DNA of 64,000 bases, taken from assembly GCF_001544495.1 (NCBI RefSeq), contig NZ_FCNZ02000024.1, forward strand, positions 1 to 64,000, read 5' to 3'. The stretch is from Caballeronia telluris (GTDB taxonomy: Bacteria; Pseudomonadota; Gammaproteobacteria; Burkholderiales; Burkholderiaceae). The notes beneath the pieces are model-generated. The model saw only the letters and a program-made list of their open reading frames with translations, was not told the origin of the DNA and searched no databases. The position numbers and the translations under genes were made by a program. Below, one piece after another: positions 1 through 9,633 of the stretch (the first letter of the stretch is position 1; every line of letters begins with the position of its first letter).

Positions 1-77
1 ATGTGTGCCCGAAGGGGCTCAATCCGACAAAGGCGATCGGCAAGATCAAGGAATTGATGGTGCGCCGCGCTGTCTGA
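1..77 (+). CDS. sdhB: Succinate dehydrogenase iron-sulfur subunit, C-terminal end (partial)
   Basis: Only the last 24 codons are in the window, read in the frame starting at base 3 and ending with TGA at 75-77. The tail reads CPKGLNPTKAIGKIKELM followed by VRRAV, which matches the conserved C-terminus of SdhB, including the last cysteine of its C-terminal iron-sulfur cluster binding region. SdhB passes electrons from the flavoprotein subunit to quinone in complex II at the inner membrane. The gene sits directly upstream of sdhE and gltA, the usual beta-proteobacterial order. The start lies outside the window. Confidence 0.9.
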   Translation, partial: VCPKGLNPTKAIGKIKELMVRRAV

Positions 78-91
78 GATGGACTACTGTC

Positions 92-364
92 ATGGGTGAT
101 ACCCCGCATCAGTCCGACCCTCTACGCCGTGCGCGCCTTCGCTGGCGCGCCCGGCGCGGCCTGCTGGAAAACGATCTGATCTTCGAACGTTTTTTCAGCC
201 GATATGAGCATGACCTCAGTGACGCCGACGTGGCCGCCTTGACCCGCCTGCTTGAGCTGAGCGACAACGACCTGATGGACTTGCTGCTCGCGCGCAAGGA
301 ACCGGAAGGCGAACTGGCTTCGCCGGATGTGATCCGCGTGCTCGGGATGCTTCGATCCGCCTGA
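92..364 (+). CDS. sdhE: FAD assembly factor SdhE
   Basis: A 90-residue protein of the SdhE/YgfY (DUF339, Sdh5) family, which helps attach FAD covalently to the flavoprotein subunit of succinate dehydrogenase in the cytoplasm. The family motif RRGLLENDLIFERFF is present near residues 20-34, including the conserved RG pair needed for flavinylation, and the length fits the family. The ATG at 92 is chosen because it lies 14 bases after the sdhB stop; an upstream in-frame extension would overlap sdhB and carries no family similarity. The gene is probably cotranscribed with sdhB and precedes gltA by about 100 bases. Confidence 0.93.
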   Translation: MGDTPHQSDPLRRARLRWRARRGLLENDLIFERFFSRYEHDLSDADVAALTRLLELSDNDLMDLLLARKEPEGELASPDVIRVLGMLRSA

Positions 365-468
365 TCTTGGCGGAAATTCGCAAAAGCCCCGAAACTGCAG
401 CTTTGCCGCGCAGCGCCGTCGTGCAAATTATCGAAAACCTGTTTCCATACTTCGATTGAGGATGTGCT

Positions 469-1770
469 ATGACCCCGTCAGATGTTAAAGCCACGCTATC
501 GTTCAGCGACAACTCGCCGAGCGTCGAAATGCCGATCTACAAGGGCTCGATGGGTCCGGATGTGATCGACATCCGCAAGCTGTACGGTCAGACCGGCAAG
601 TTCACGTATGACCCGGGCTTCATGTCTACGGCGGCGTGCAATTCCGCCATCACCTACATCGATGGCGACAAGGGCGAACTGCTCTATCGCGGCTTCCCGA
701 TCGAGGAACTGGCCGTCAACGCCGACTTCCTCGAGTCCTGCTACCTGCTCCTGAAGGGCGAACTGCCCAACGCGGCGCAAAAGGCCGAGTTCGTCGACAC
801 GGTCACGCGCCACACGATGGTGCACGAGCAGATGCATTTCTTCTTCCGCGGTTTCCGCCGCGACGCGCATCCGATGGCGGTTCTGGTGGCCGCGGTCGGC
901 GCACTGTCGGCGTTCTATCACGACTCGCTCAACATTAACGATCCGCGTCACCGCGAAGTTTCCGCGATCCGCATGATCGCGAAGCTGCCGACGCTCGTCG
1001 CGATGGCGTACAAGTTCAGCATCGGCCAGCCGTTCGTGTATCCGAAGAACGACCTGTCGTACAGCGCGAACTTCATGCACATGATGTTCTCGAATCCGTG
1101 TGAAGAGTACAAGGTCAACGACGTGCTCGTGCGCGCGCTCGACCGCATCCTGATCCTGCACGCGGACCACGAGCAGAACGCGTCGACGTCGACGGTGCGT
1201 CTCGCGGGTTCGTCGGGCGCGAATCCGTTCGCGTGTATCGCGGCCGGTATCGCATGTCTGTGGGGCCCGGCGCACGGGGGCGCGAACGAAGCCGCGCTGA
1301 ACATGCTGGAAGAGATCGGCTCGGTCGACAACATCCCCGAGTTCATCAAGCAGGTGAAGGACAAGAACTCGGGCGTGAAGCTGATGGGCTTCGGCCATCG
1401 CGTCTACAAGAACTACGATCCGCGCGCGAAGCTGATGCGCGAAACGTGTCACGAAGTGCTGGAAGAACTGGGCCTGCACGACGACCCGCTCTTCAAGCTC
1501 GCGATGGAACTCGAAAAGATCGCGCTGGAAGACGAATACTTCGTGTCGCGCAAGCTGTATCCGAACGTCGATTTCTACTCGGGCATCGTGCAGCGCGCGC
1601 TGGGCATCCCGACGTCGATGTTCACCTGCATCTTCGCGATGGCGCGTACCGTCGGCTGGATCGCGCAGTGGAACGAGATGATCGCCGATCCCGAGCAGAA
1701 GATCGGCCGTCCGCGCCAGTTGTTCATCGGTGAGACGCCGCGCGAGGTCAAGCCGATCGACAAGCGCTAA
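469..1770 (+). CDS. gltA: Citrate synthase
   Basis: A 433-residue type II (hexameric, NADH-sensitive class by family) citrate synthase that condenses oxaloacetate and acetyl-CoA to citrate in the TCA cycle. The catalytic regions are clear: the histidine in [11 protein letters not shown] near residue 268, the histidine in [13 protein letters not shown] near residue 309, and the aspartate in NVDFYSG near residue 367. The length matches family members (about 430). The ATG has a good ribosome site, GAGGA, seven bases upstream. It follows sdhE by 104 bases and is followed by a clear intrinsic terminator, so it closes the sdh-gltA unit. Confidence 0.97.
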   Translation: MTPSDVKATLSFSDNSPSVEMPIYKGSMGPDVIDIRKLYGQTGKFTYDPGFMSTAACNSAITYIDGDKGELLYRGFPIEELAVNADFLESCYLLLKGELPNAAQKAEFVDTVTRHTMVHEQMHFFFRGFRRDAHPMAVLVAAVGALSAFYHDSLNINDPRHREVSAIRMIAKLPTLVAMAYKFSIGQPFVYPKNDLSYSANFMHMMFSNPCEEYKVNDVLVRALDRILILHADHEQNASTSTVRLAGSSGANPFACIAAGIACLWGPAHGGANEAALNMLEEIGSVDNIPEFIKQVKDKNSGVKLMGFGHRVYKNYDPRAKLMRETCHEVLEELGLHDDPLFKLAMELEKIALEDEYFVSRKLYPNVDFYSGIVQRALGIPTSMFTCIFAMARTVGWIAQWNEMIADPEQKIGRPRQLFIGETPREVKPIDKR

Positions 1771-1803
1771 GCGTTTCGTCCGGCCGTTTGTCCTCACGAA
1801 AAG

Positions 1804-1824
1804 CCCCGGCTCGCCGGGGTTTTT
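1804..1824 (+). terminator. Intrinsic terminator after gltA
   Basis: A six-base-pair GC stem, CCCCGG (1804-1809) with CCGGGG (1814-1819), has a four-base loop and is followed by TTTTT. It lies about 35 bases after the gltA stop and just before the 3' end of the opposing channel pseudogene. Confidence 0.8.
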
Positions 1825-1833
1825 CTTTGGGCG

Positions 1834-2310
1834 TCAGCTTTTCGCCGCCGGCTGCGTGAACGAGTTTTCCTTCGGCACGAACACGCGCTGATCCGGCTGC
1901 GTCTGGAAGTGCGGCGACATGATCTGCACGCCCGCCGCGCCGGATCGTCGAGCGCGGCGATCAGCTGATATTCCACATAGAAATCGCAAAGCGAGCGCTG
2001 CATCACGAACGGCGCCGGGTCCGGCTCGATGTGCGGGCGTCTTCAGGGCGGCGGCTTCGAGCATCGCGTGCACAGGGCGCCACGACGCGTCATAACCGAT
2101 CGTCACGGATACGCCGATGCGCGCGCCGCGTTCGTCCTCGAGTCGCGAAAAATTCTGGATCGGACTGTTCACGACGAGCAAGTTCGGCAGCGTCACCGAC
2201 GCGGCCGATTGCGCTCCGGCACCGGGCGCCGCGAAGAGAAGCACCAGCGCCGTCCAGAACGCCGCCAGTGCACGTGCGGGCATCGGAATCGAGCGGACGA
2301 TCGTCGACAT
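1834..2310 (-). pseudogene. Decayed MscS-family mechanosensitive channel (internal deletion and frameshifts)
   Basis: A 158-codon open frame begins with an intact signal peptide (residues 1-34, ending GAGAQSA) and jumps directly to the soluble beta-domain of an MscS-type channel (TLPNLLVVNSPIQNFSR, then GVSVTIGYDASWRPVHAM). All membrane helices are missing. Around + position 2020-2030 the homology shifts one base to another frame, which reads FVMQRSLCDFYVEYQLIAAL, typical of MscS proteins. It returns to the first frame near 1935-1945 with GVQIMSPHFQTQPDQ and ends normally. The roughly 20 residues usually found between these two segments are also absent. This is best read as a gene reduced by at least two deletions plus a one-base change. 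A sequencing error could explain the one-base shift but not the lost membrane part. Confidence 0.85.
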
Positions 2311-2633
2311 GTCGTGAGTCGTCCGGGCGCTTTGTTCGGTGTGGTTGTTTGCGGCGTCGGTTCAAGCCGCTGTTCCGTTTCATGTCCGTTGTGCCGAGAA
2401 TCACACAAGCCCGCGAAAGAAAACACTTTTCCGCGATGGCGTCCGCGAAAAGTCGCGTGAGAGAACGCTGCAAAAATCCATCCGGGTAGCGTCGATACAG
2501 GTAGCGCGACTACCACCCAACTCCCTGTTTTTTATCGGTTTTTTCCAGTCTGGCCGAAACACGCGCGCGCTTCGCGTGGCATAATCGACCGACACCTAGA
2601 ACACACCCCGCAGTCACCACTCGAGCGCTCACC
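2311..2633. promoter_or_regulatory. Gene-free stretch upstream of leuC
   Basis: A 323-base stretch between the start of the channel pseudogene and leuC. It holds the leuC 5' region. A CATAAT hexamer at 2580-2585 could be a -10 element about 50 bases before the leuC ATG, but no convincing -35 is seen. I find no leucine-rich leader peptide, riboswitch or strong attenuator hairpin. The short open frames here overlap each other in several frames and have no recognisable similarity. Confidence 0.35.
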
Positions 2634-4043
2634 ATGGCCCAGACTCTCTACGACAAACTGTGGAACTCGCATGTGATCCACACCGAGGACGATGGCACGT
2701 CCATCCTCTATATCGATCGTCATTTGTTGCATGAAGTGACGAGCCCGCAGGCGTTCGAGGGCCTGAAGCTGGCGGAACGTCCGGTGTGGCGCATCAGCGC
2801 GAACCTCGCGGTGTCCGACCACAACGTGCCGACCACCGACCGCTCGCACGGCATCGCCGATCCCATCTCGAAGCTGCAGGTCGACACGCTCGACTCCAAC
2901 TGCGATGCGTTCGGTATCACGCAGTTCAAGATGAACGACCTGCGCCAGGGCATCGTGCACATCATCGGGCCGGAGCAGGGCGCGACGCTGCCGGGCATGA
3001 CCATCGTCTGCGGCGACTCGCACACGTCCACGCACGGCGCGTTCGGCGCGCTCGCGCACGGCATCGGCACGTCGGAAGTCGAGCACGTGCTCGCCACGCA
3101 AACGCTGCTGCAAAAGAAGAGCAAGAACCTGCTCATCAAGGTGGAAGGCCAGTTGCCGCGCGGCTGCACCGCGAAGGACATCGTGCTCGCGATCATCGGC
3201 AAGATCGGCACGGCGGGCGGCACCGGCTACGCGATGGAATTCGGCGGCTCGACCATTCGCGCGCTCTCGATGGAAGGCCGCATGACCGTCTGCAACATGG
3301 CGATCGAAGCGGGCGCGCGCGCCGGCATGGTCGCCGTGGACGACACCACCATCAATTATCTGAAGGACCGTCCGTTCTCGCCGCAGGGCACGGAGTTCCA
3401 GCAGGCCGCGGAATACTGGCGCCAGTTCAAGTCGGACCCGGATGCGCAGTTCGACCGCGTCGTCGAACTGAACGCCGCTGAAATCGTACCGCAGGTGACG
3501 TGGGGCACGTCGCCGGAAATGGTGATGTCCATCGACGGCCGCGTGCCCGATCCCGAGCGCGAAAAAGACCCGGTCAAGCGCGACGCGATGGAACGCGCGC
3601 TCACCTACATGGCGTTGCAGCCGAACACGCCGATCGAATCGATCCGGCCGGACAAGATCTTCATCGGCTCGTGCACGAACGCGCGTATCGAAGACCTGCG
3701 CGCCGCCGCGTACGTCGTGAAGTCGCTCGGACGGCGCGTCGCGTCGAATATCCGGCTCGCGATGGTCGTGCCGGGCTCGGGTCTCGTGAAGGCGCAGGCC
3801 GAGCGCGAAGGGCTCGACAAGGTCTTCACCGACGCCGGTTTCGAATGGCGCGAGCCGGGCTGCTCGATGTGTCTCGCGATGAACGCCGACCGGCTGGAGC
3901 CGGGCGAGCGCTGCGCGTCGACCTCGAACCGCAACTTCGAAGGGCGTCAGGGCGCGGGCGGACGCACGCACCTCGTGAGCCCGGCGATGGCGGCGGCGGC
4001 GGCCATCGAAGGCCATTTCGTCGACATCCGCAAGCTCGCCTGA
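2634..4043 (+). CDS. leuC: 3-isopropylmalate dehydratase large subunit
   Basis: A 469-residue aconitase-family protein that, with LeuD, isomerises 2-isopropylmalate to 3-isopropylmalate in leucine biosynthesis. The three cysteines that bind the 4Fe-4S cluster are present: Cys347 in [12 protein letters not shown] and Cys410 and Cys413 in [10 protein letters not shown]. The N-terminus ([12 protein letters not shown]) and C-terminal block ([16 protein letters not shown]) are standard, and the length matches the family. It is the first gene of a leuC, lipoprotein, leuD, leuB run on the same strand. The ATG at 2634 aligns with the usual MAQTLYDK start. Confidence 0.97.
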   Translation: MAQTLYDKLWNSHVIHTEDDGTSILYIDRHLLHEVTSPQAFEGLKLAERPVWRISANLAVSDHNVPTTDRSHGIADPISKLQVDTLDSNCDAFGITQFKMNDLRQGIVHIIGPEQGATLPGMTIVCGDSHTSTHGAFGALAHGIGTSEVEHVLATQTLLQKKSKNLLIKVEGQLPRGCTAKDIVLAIIGKIGTAGGTGYAMEFGGSTIRALSMEGRMTVCNMAIEAGARAGMVAVDDTTINYLKDRPFSPQGTEFQQAAEYWRQFKSDPDAQFDRVVELNAAEIVPQVTWGTSPEMVMSIDGRVPDPEREKDPVKRDAMERALTYMALQPNTPIESIRPDKIFIGSCTNARIEDLRAAAYVVKSLGRRVASNIRLAMVVPGSGLVKAQAEREGLDKVFTDAGFEWREPGCSMCLAMNADRLEPGERCASTSNRNFEGRQGAGGRTHLVSPAMAAAAAIEGHFVDIRKLA

Positions 4044-4071
4044 ACGCGCCCGCACAACATTCAACGTCACT

Positions 4072-4194
4072 ATGAAGCGCATCGCACTCTTGATGGCATC
4101 GCTCTTCGTTCTGGCGGGGTGCAACACGGTCCACGGCTTCGGCGAGGACATGCAGCACCTCGGCAACGCGATCAGCAACAAGGCGTCGAAGTAG
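4072..4194 (+). CDS. Entericidin-like small lipoprotein inside the leu operon
   Basis: A 40-residue protein: MKRIALLMASLFVLAGC is a lipoprotein signal with lipobox LAGC (lipidated Cys17), followed by a short polar tail NTVHGFGEDMQHLGNAISN. This matches the entericidin EcnA/EcnB family, tiny membrane lipoproteins of the cell envelope. It starts 28 bases after leuC and ends 26 bases before leuD, so it is probably transcribed with the leu genes. I know of the same arrangement in related Burkholderia. The role of the protein here is unknown; a toxin-antidote role as in enteric EcnAB is not implied, as only one member is present. Confidence 0.85.
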   Translation: MKRIALLMASLFVLAGCNTVHGFGEDMQHLGNAISNKASK

Positions 4195-4220
4195 GCCAAA
4201 CACCAAACCGGTAAAGCGAC

Positions 4221-4871
4221 ATGGAAAAATTCATTGTTCACAGCGGGCTCGTGGCGCCGCTGGATCGCGAAAACGTCGATACGGACGCGATCATTCCGAA
4301 GCAGTTTCTCAAGTCGATCAAGCGCACCGGCTTCGGCCCGAACGCGTTCGACGAATGGCGTTACCTCGATGTGGGCCAGCCCGGCCAGGACAACAGCAAG
4401 CGTCCGCTGAATCCGGATTTCGTGCTGAACCAGGAGCGCTACACGGGCGCATCGATTCTGCTGACGCGCAAGAATTTCGGCTGCGGCAGCTCGCGCGAGC
4501 ACGCGCCGTGGGCGCTGGATCAATACGGTTTTCGCGCGATCATCGCCCCGAGTTTCGCCGACATCTTCTATAACAACTGCTTCAAGAACGGTCTCCTGCC
4601 GATCCCGCTGACCGAGCAGCAAGTCGACAAGCTCTTCAACGAAACCTACGCGTTCGTGGGCTACTCGCTCACGGTCGATCTGGAGCGCCAAGTCGTGCGC
4701 GCCGGCGACGGCACGGAGTACGCGTTCGACGTGCCGGGCTTTCGCAAGTACTGTCTGCTGAACGGTTTCGACGACATCGGCCTCACGCTGCGTCACGCGG
4801 ACAAAATTCGCCAGTTCGAAGCCGAGCGCCTCGCGAAGCAGCCGTGGCTGAATAACCGCCTCGTGCGCTAA
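4221..4871 (+). CDS. leuD: 3-isopropylmalate dehydratase small subunit
   Basis: A 216-residue partner of LeuC, forming the swivelling domain of the heterodimeric isopropylmalate isomerase in the cytoplasm. Family landmarks are the N-terminal region [19 protein letters not shown], the loop [15 protein letters not shown] near residues 90-104, and [17 protein letters not shown]. Length is close to the usual 200-217. The ATG is preceded by AAAGCGAC, a weak ribosome site. It lies 26 bases downstream of the small lipoprotein gene and 26 bases upstream of leuB. Confidence 0.97.
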   Translation: MEKFIVHSGLVAPLDRENVDTDAIIPKQFLKSIKRTGFGPNAFDEWRYLDVGQPGQDNSKRPLNPDFVLNQERYTGASILLTRKNFGCGSSREHAPWALDQYGFRAIIAPSFADIFYNNCFKNGLLPIPLTEQQVDKLFNETYAFVGYSLTVDLERQVVRAGDGTEYAFDVPGFRKYCLLNGFDDIGLTLRHADKIRQFEAERLAKQPWLNNRLVR

Positions 4872-4897
4872 TCCATCCAACTCATCAGGGAAAGAAC

Positions 4898-5965
4898 ATG
4901 AAGATTGCAGTGCTGCCCGGCGACGGCATCGGTCCGGAAATCATGAACGAGGCCGTCAAGGTCCTGAACGCGCTCGGCGAGAAGTTCGAGCTCGAAGAGG
5001 CGCCGGTCGGCGGCGCGGGTTACGAGGCGAAAGGCCATCCGCTGCCGGATTCGACGCTCGCGCTCGCGAAGGAAGCCGACGCGATCCTGTTCGGCGCGGT
5101 CGGCGACTGGAAATACGATTCGCTCGAACGCGCGCTGCGTCCCGAGCAGGCCATTCTGGGCCTGCGCAAGCACCTGCAACTCTTCGCGAATTTTCGTCCG
5201 GCGATCTGCTATCCGCAACTGACGGCGGCTTCGTCGCTGAAGGCGGAGATCGTCGCGGGGCTCGATATCCTCATCATCCGCGAACTGAACGGCGACATCT
5301 ATTTCGGTCAGCCGCGCGGCGTGCGGTCGTCGCCGGATGGCTTGTTCGAAGGCGCGAAGGAAGGCTTCGACACGATGCGCTATTCGGAACCCGAAGTGCG
5401 CCGCATCGCGCACGTCGCGTTTCAGGCCGCGCAAAAGCGCCAGAAGAAGCTGACGAGCGTCGACAAGGCAAATGTGCTGGAAACGTCGCAACTGTGGCGC
5501 GACGTGATGATCGACGTGTCGAAGGAATATGCGGACGTCGAGCTGTCGCACATGTACGTCGACAACGCCGCGATGCAGCTCGTGAAGGCGCCGAAAGCGT
5601 TCGACGTGGTCGTGACCGGCAACATGTTCGGCGACATTCTCTCCGACGAAGCCGCGATGCTCACCGGCTCGATCGGCATGTTGCCGTCGGCCTCGCTCGA
5701 TAAGAACAACAAGGGTTTGTACGAGCCGTCGCACGGATCGGCGCCGGACATCGCGGGCAAGGGCGTGGCGAATCCGCTCGCCACCATCCTTTCGGCCGCG
5801 ATGATGCTGCGCTATTCGCTCGGCAAGACGGAGCAGGCGGACCGCATCGAAAGCGCGGTGAAAAAGGTGCTGGAGCAGGGCTATCGCACCGGCGACATCG
5901 CCACGCAGGACGGCCGCACCGTCGGCACGAAGGAAATGGGCGACGCGGTTCTCGCCGCGCTGTAA
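4898..5965 (+). CDS. leuB: 3-isopropylmalate dehydrogenase
   Basis: A 355-residue NAD-dependent beta-decarboxylating dehydrogenase that converts 3-isopropylmalate to the precursor of leucine. It starts [15 protein letters not shown], has the substrate and metal motifs REL(N)GDIYFG near residue 130, and [20 protein letters not shown] near residue 245, which carries the metal-binding aspartates. [17 protein letters not shown] near residue 278 is the NAD-binding loop. Ribosome site GGGAAAG lies just upstream of the ATG. It ends the leu run; a GC hairpin follows about 15 bases after the stop. Confidence 0.97.
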   Translation: MKIAVLPGDGIGPEIMNEAVKVLNALGEKFELEEAPVGGAGYEAKGHPLPDSTLALAKEADAILFGAVGDWKYDSLERALRPEQAILGLRKHLQLFANFRPAICYPQLTAASSLKAEIVAGLDILIIRELNGDIYFGQPRGVRSSPDGLFEGAKEGFDTMRYSEPEVRRIAHVAFQAAQKRQKKLTSVDKANVLETSQLWRDVMIDVSKEYADVELSHMYVDNAAMQLVKAPKAFDVVVTGNMFGDILSDEAAMLTGSIGMLPSASLDKNNKGLYEPSHGSAPDIAGKGVANPLATILSAAMMLRYSLGKTEQADRIESAVKKVLEQGYRTGDIATQDGRTVGTKEMGDAVLAAL

Positions 5966-5981
5966 GGCGCCCAACACGCGA

Positions 5982-6010
5982 TTCGGCGGCATTTTCCAGA
6001 AGCCGCCGAA
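5982..6010 (+). terminator. GC hairpin after leuB
   Basis: Inverted repeat TTCGGCGGC (5982-5990) and GCCGCCGAA (6002-6010) with an 11-base loop, right after the leuB stop. The tail lacks a clean T run, so it may be a weak or Rho-assisted terminator or a 3'-end stabiliser. Confidence 0.45.
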
Positions 6011-6121
6011 CGCGTGAAATCATCTCTTTTCGCCGTTTATCGCGCACGATCCGCGTGAAATTCGGTGAAACGCGCGCGAGGCGCGGCGGAAATAGCGCGT
6101 TATCGTGTAGACTCTATTGTT

Positions 6122-6271
6122 ATGGCGAAGATCTCTCACATCTCTCTGGACTCGATTTCACGCGGCGAAACGGCCCGCGCGATTCGTCTCGCCATCGGTA
6201 CGCGCATCGGCGCTTTGCTCGCGTCCAAGCGTATTACGAAAATCTCCCACAAAACGATCACGATTCGCTGA
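6122..6271 (+). CDS. Possible small basic protein upstream of asd (uncertain)
   Basis: A possible 49-residue protein beginning MAKISHISLDSISRG and ending KISHKTITIR; it is basic and has no recognised family. It lies in the 387-base gap between leuB and asd, which otherwise holds only the leuB hairpin. It has no good ribosome site (the bases before the ATG are CTCTATTGTT), so it may be spurious. In favour of it, its base composition is less GC-biased than the surrounding shadow frames, and it ends about 80 bases before asd, a position where a leader peptide would sit. It lacks the lysine, threonine or methionine runs expected of an attenuation leader. Confidence 0.25.
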   Translation: MAKISHISLDSISRGETARAIRLAIGTRIGALLASKRITKISHKTITIR

Positions 6272-6352
6272 TCGTCCGTCGTGTCCGCCCATCTTCCCCG
6301 CGCGGTCACAGCGGGTAAGGATGCGGGGAAGCGTCCACTTCAAGGGTTAGTC

Positions 6353-7474
6353 ATGAACGTAGGTCTCGTTGGTTGGCGCGGCATGGTCGGCAGCGTCCTG
6401 ATGCAGCGCATGCAGCAGGAAGGCGATTTCGACCTGATCGAACCGGTGTTCTTCAGCACCAGCAATACGGGCGGCAATGCGCCGTCTTTCGCTAAAAACG
6501 AGACGAAGCTCAAAGACGCGACAAGCATCGACGACTTGAAGAAGTGCGACGCCATCATTACGTGCCAGGGCGGCGACTACACGAACGAGGTCTACCCGAA
6601 GCTGCGCGCAGCGGGCTGGAACGGCTACTGGATCGACGCGGCTTCCTCGCTGCGCATGAAGGACGACGCGGTCATCATCCTCGATCCGGTCAACCTGAAC
6701 GTGATCAAGGATTCGCTGGTTGCGGGCGGCCGGAATTTCATCGGCGGGAACTGCACGGTCAGCCTGATGCTGATGGCGCTCGGCGGCCTGTTCCGCGAAA
6801 ACCTCGTCGAATGGACGACGGCCATGACTTATCAGGCCGCGTCGGGCGCGGGCGCGCAGAACATGCGCGAACTGCTGAGCCAGATGGGCGCCCTGCACGG
6901 CGCGGTGAAGGACGAACTGGCGAATCCGTCGTCGGCCATTCTGGACATCGATCGCCGCGTGCTCGCCACGATGAACAGCGACGCCATGCCGACCGACAAC
7001 TTCGGCGTGCCGCTCGCCGGCTCGCTGATTCCGTGGATCGACAAGGATCTCGGCAACGGGATGTCGAAGGAAGAGTGGAAGGGCGGCGCCGAAACCAACA
7101 AGATTCTCGGCAAGCCGGCGATGGGCGAGCCGGGCTCGGTGCCGGTCGACGGCCTGTGCGTGCGGATCGGCGCGATGCGTTGCCACTCGCAGGCTCTCAC
7201 GATCAAGCTGAAAAAGGACGTGCCGCTCGACGAAGTGCACGGCATCCTGGCCTCGGCGAACGACTGGGTGAAGGTCGTGCCTAACGAGCGCGAAGCGTCG
7301 ATGCGCGATCTGTCGCCGGCTGTCGTGACGGGCACGCTGACGGTTCCGGTCGGCCGTCTGCGCAAGCTGGCGATGGGGGGCGAATATCTGTCGGCGTTCA
7401 CGGTCGGCGACCAGTTGCTTTGGGGCGCCGCCGAGCCGCTGCGCCGGATGCTGCGCATTCTGCTCGACAAGTGA
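6353..7474 (+). CDS. asd: Aspartate-semialdehyde dehydrogenase
   Basis: A 373-residue enzyme reducing aspartyl phosphate to aspartate semialdehyde, the branch point to lysine, diaminopimelate, threonine and methionine. It starts [20 protein letters not shown], the NADP-binding GxxGxVG fold. Catalytic Cys134 lies in [10 protein letters not shown], and the acid/base His278 in [11 protein letters not shown]. The length fits the proteobacterial type. The upstream in-frame extension (from 6281) is rejected because the conserved N-terminus begins at 6353. The gene is followed by a strong intrinsic terminator and then fimV, the usual neighbour in this group. Confidence 0.97.
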   Translation: MNVGLVGWRGMVGSVLMQRMQQEGDFDLIEPVFFSTSNTGGNAPSFAKNETKLKDATSIDDLKKCDAIITCQGGDYTNEVYPKLRAAGWNGYWIDAASSLRMKDDAVIILDPVNLNVIKDSLVAGGRNFIGGNCTVSLMLMALGGLFRENLVEWTTAMTYQAASGAGAQNMRELLSQMGALHGAVKDELANPSSAILDIDRRVLATMNSDAMPTDNFGVPLAGSLIPWIDKDLGNGMSKEEWKGGAETNKILGKPAMGEPGSVPVDGLCVRIGAMRCHSQALTIKLKKDVPLDEVHGILASANDWVKVVPNEREASMRDLSPAVVTGTLTVPVGRLRKLAMGGEYLSAFTVGDQLLWGAAEPLRRMLRILLDK

Positions 7475-7508
7475 AGTAAACTACGCGCCAACGACGCGCG
7501 GAGTCATG

Positions 7509-7538
7509 AAAAGCGTCGCGTTTTCCGCGGCGCTTTTT
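7509..7538 (+). terminator. Intrinsic terminator after asd
   Basis: The stem AAAAGCGTCGCG pairs with CGCGGCGCTTTT around a short T-rich loop (7521-7525) and runs into TTTTT. It lies about 35 bases after the asd stop and separates asd from fimV. An apparent early start codon for fimV at 7506 falls inside this hairpin, which argues against it. Confidence 0.9.
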
Positions 7539-7601
7539 GTTTTGTGCGACCGATTACGCTTTTTCCCGCTGTTTATCTTTATCGACGCGCCTGGAGCCTC
7601 A

Positions 7602-9632
7602 ATGACCCTTCGACACCGTCGGCCTAACGTCCTTTCGTCATGCGCGCCGCGCGCTGCGTTCGCGGCCTGGCTCGCTGCCGCGTGCGTGTTCGCCGGGACG
7701 CACGCGGATGAAGCGCGGGCGCAGGCCAGCGGTGCCGCGGCGGTGGCGGAGGCGTCGTCGTCGGCGGCTGCGGGCGCGCAATACACCGTGAAGCCGGGCC
7801 AGTCGCTTAACGACATCGCGGGCGAACTCACCGGTTCGAAAGACCGCGCGACCCGGGAGAAGATGGCGCGCGCTTTGTTCGAAGCAAATCCCAACGCGTT
7901 CATGGGGAAGGACCCCAGCCGGCTCAGGCTCGGATCGGTGCTGACGGTGCCCGCCGTGGATGGCGGCGCGGCGTCGGCTGCGGCGGCGGCTAGTGCGGCT
8001 GCTTCGGCGCCTGCCGAGAGTGCCGCCGTTCAGGTGCCAGCATCCAGTGAAGCTGTCACGCCCGCGCCGAGCGCAAGTGCCGCTACGCCGACGCAGCCCG
8101 TCGAGCCGGCGTCGGCCGCGAGCGAAGCATCGGCGGTCGGCGGTGGCGCGGCTGCGGCGTCCACGCCCGTTGCTTCCGCGCCGATGCCGGACAGTGTTCC
8201 GGCTCCTGCACCGGTCCCGGCGCCCGCGACGGCGTCCCGAGGCGGTTCGACGGGGATCATCGCCGGTGTGGGCGTGCTTGTCGTGTTGCTCGCGCTGTTC
8301 GCGTTGCGCGCGTCGAAGCGGCGTCGCGCGCGGGAGTCCGATGCGATTTCCCGCGATACCGCTCCGCCTGCGACGCCTGTCGCTGCTGCTGCGGCAGCCG
8401 GGAATCTCGACGGCGCCGCCGTGCAACGCGACGAGGCCGAATTGAACGCGGTAGCGGCGAGCATGGAAGACTACGATGCCGCTCAGTCATTCGAAACGCC
8501 GACCGACGAAGAGCCGCGTCCCGTTGCCGACGCCCGGCCGGCTGCGCCAGCGAGCGTCCCGTCAGCCGCTGCGGACGAGGCGTCCGGGCCCGCGCGCGAA
8601 AGCGCGCCGCGTCCGGCGCCGTTCATGCCGGAGGCGCCGGCGGCACGGCATCGCGATTTCGTACCGCCGTTGCCGACGGTTGCCACGCTGGAAGCGGAGG
8701 CTCGGGAAGCGGAAGCCCGAGAAACGGCCAAGGAGGCTGCCGCCCAGGAAGCCGCGGCGAGAGAAGCGCAATGGGAAGAGCGGGCTCGCGAAATGGAGCG
8801 GCGCACCGTCGAGACGCAAGCTGCGGACGCCCGTGCAGCGACGGAACGTGAAAGCCGCCAGACCGCCATGAAACTCGAAGCCGAAGCGCGCGAGGCCGAA
8901 GTTCACGCAGACGCCGCGCGTCAAGCTCAAGCCGTTGAACCCGCGCTCCAAGAACCTGCCATTCGCGAGACGCCGGCGCTACAGCCCGAATCCGCCGTCG
9001 ATGAAGAGCACGACGACGAACCCACGCCCGCCGCGCGCTTCCCGCAGCCGAAATTCCCACGCGAGGCGATCGAGGCGCTCGATTCGCTCGACCTCGGCCT
9101 GCCGCCGCGCCGTGAATTGCCGCCCGCGCCGCCGCCGATCGCGCAGCAACCGGCCACGCCGCAACCGCTCGTGGAGCCGCACAGGGAACCGCACGCCGCG
9201 CCCGCACCAGACATCGCGCCTTCGATCGAACCCGAGCCGATGCGGCCGCAGCCCGTCGCGGAAACCGACGTCCTGAAGCGCCAGTCCGAACCGATCGCCG
9301 ATCTGGCCGAACCGCGTTTCGCCGGGCGGGAAATCGAATCGGGAACGGCCGGGGCGGCGTCGGTGGCGGGGCTCGGCGCATCGCGGTTCGGCCCGATGCG
9401 CCTCGATTTCAGCCTCGATCTGCCGTCCAGCCAGACCGAGCCCTTGCCCGCCTTCACGCCGGAGCAAATCGCGACCATCGCGCGCAACAAGCTCGAACTC
9501 GCTGCGGAATACATCGATCTCGGCGATCTGTCGGGCGCGCGCACGCTCTTGCAGGAAGTGATCGACTCGAACGATGCCGCCACGCGCCAGCAAGCCGCCG
9601 CGCTCCTGTCGACGCTCGCGCCGCATTCCTGA
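7602..9632 (+). CDS. fimV: FimV-type polar assembly protein with LysM domain
   Basis: A 676-residue FimV/HubP-type inner-membrane protein. In Pseudomonas and Vibrio this family organises the cell pole, type IV pili and chemoreceptor placement. An N-terminal signal region (about residues 1-42) is followed by a peptidoglycan-binding LysM domain ([18 protein letters not shown], about residues 60-115). Then come an Ala/Pro-rich linker, one membrane helix ([18 protein letters not shown], about 219-236), and a long acidic and coiled-coil cytoplasmic part rich in Glu/Ala/Arg. The C-terminal FimV domain (about 617-676, [20 protein letters not shown]) is TPR-like. The ATG at 7602 is chosen because the upstream frame would start within the asd terminator. 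truA follows by one base. Confidence 0.88.
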   Translation: MTLRHRRPNVLSSCAPRAAFAAWLAAACVFAGTHADEARAQASGAAAVAEASSSAAAGAQYTVKPGQSLNDIAGELTGSKDRATREKMARALFEANPNAFMGKDPSRLRLGSVLTVPAVDGGAASAAAAASAAASAPAESAAVQVPASSEAVTPAPSASAATPTQPVEPASAASEASAVGGGAAAASTPVASAPMPDSVPAPAPVPAPATASRGGSTGIIAGVGVLVVLLALFALRASKRRRARESDAISRDTAPPATPVAAAAAAGNLDGAAVQRDEAELNAVAASMEDYDAAQSFETPTDEEPRPVADARPAAPASVPSAAADEASGPARESAPRPAPFMPEAPAARHRDFVPPLPTVATLEAEAREAEARETAKEAAAQEAAAREAQWEERAREMERRTVETQAADARAATERESRQTAMKLEAEAREAEVHADAARQAQAVEPALQEPAIRETPALQPESAVDEEHDDEPTPAARFPQPKFPREAIEALDSLDLGLPPRRELPPAPPPIAQQPATPQPLVEPHREPHAAPAPDIAPSIEPEPMRPQPVAETDVLKRQSEPIADLAEPRFAGREIESGTAGAASVAGLGASRFGPMRLDFSLDLPSSQTEPLPAFTPEQIATIARNKLELAAEYIDLGDLSGARTLLQEVIDSNDAATRQQAAALLSTLAPHS

Positions 9633-9633
9633 C

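Noticed and set aside
2532-4880. A 782-codon open frame on the minus strand opposite leuC-leuD
   Set aside because: It is Arg/His/Val-rich, mirrors the codon bias of leuC and leuD on the other strand, has no recognised domain, and overlaps two certain genes.
7506-7601. An earlier start for fimV at 7506
   Set aside because: The ATG and following codons form the asd terminator hairpin; the ATG at 7602 begins a plausible signal peptide.
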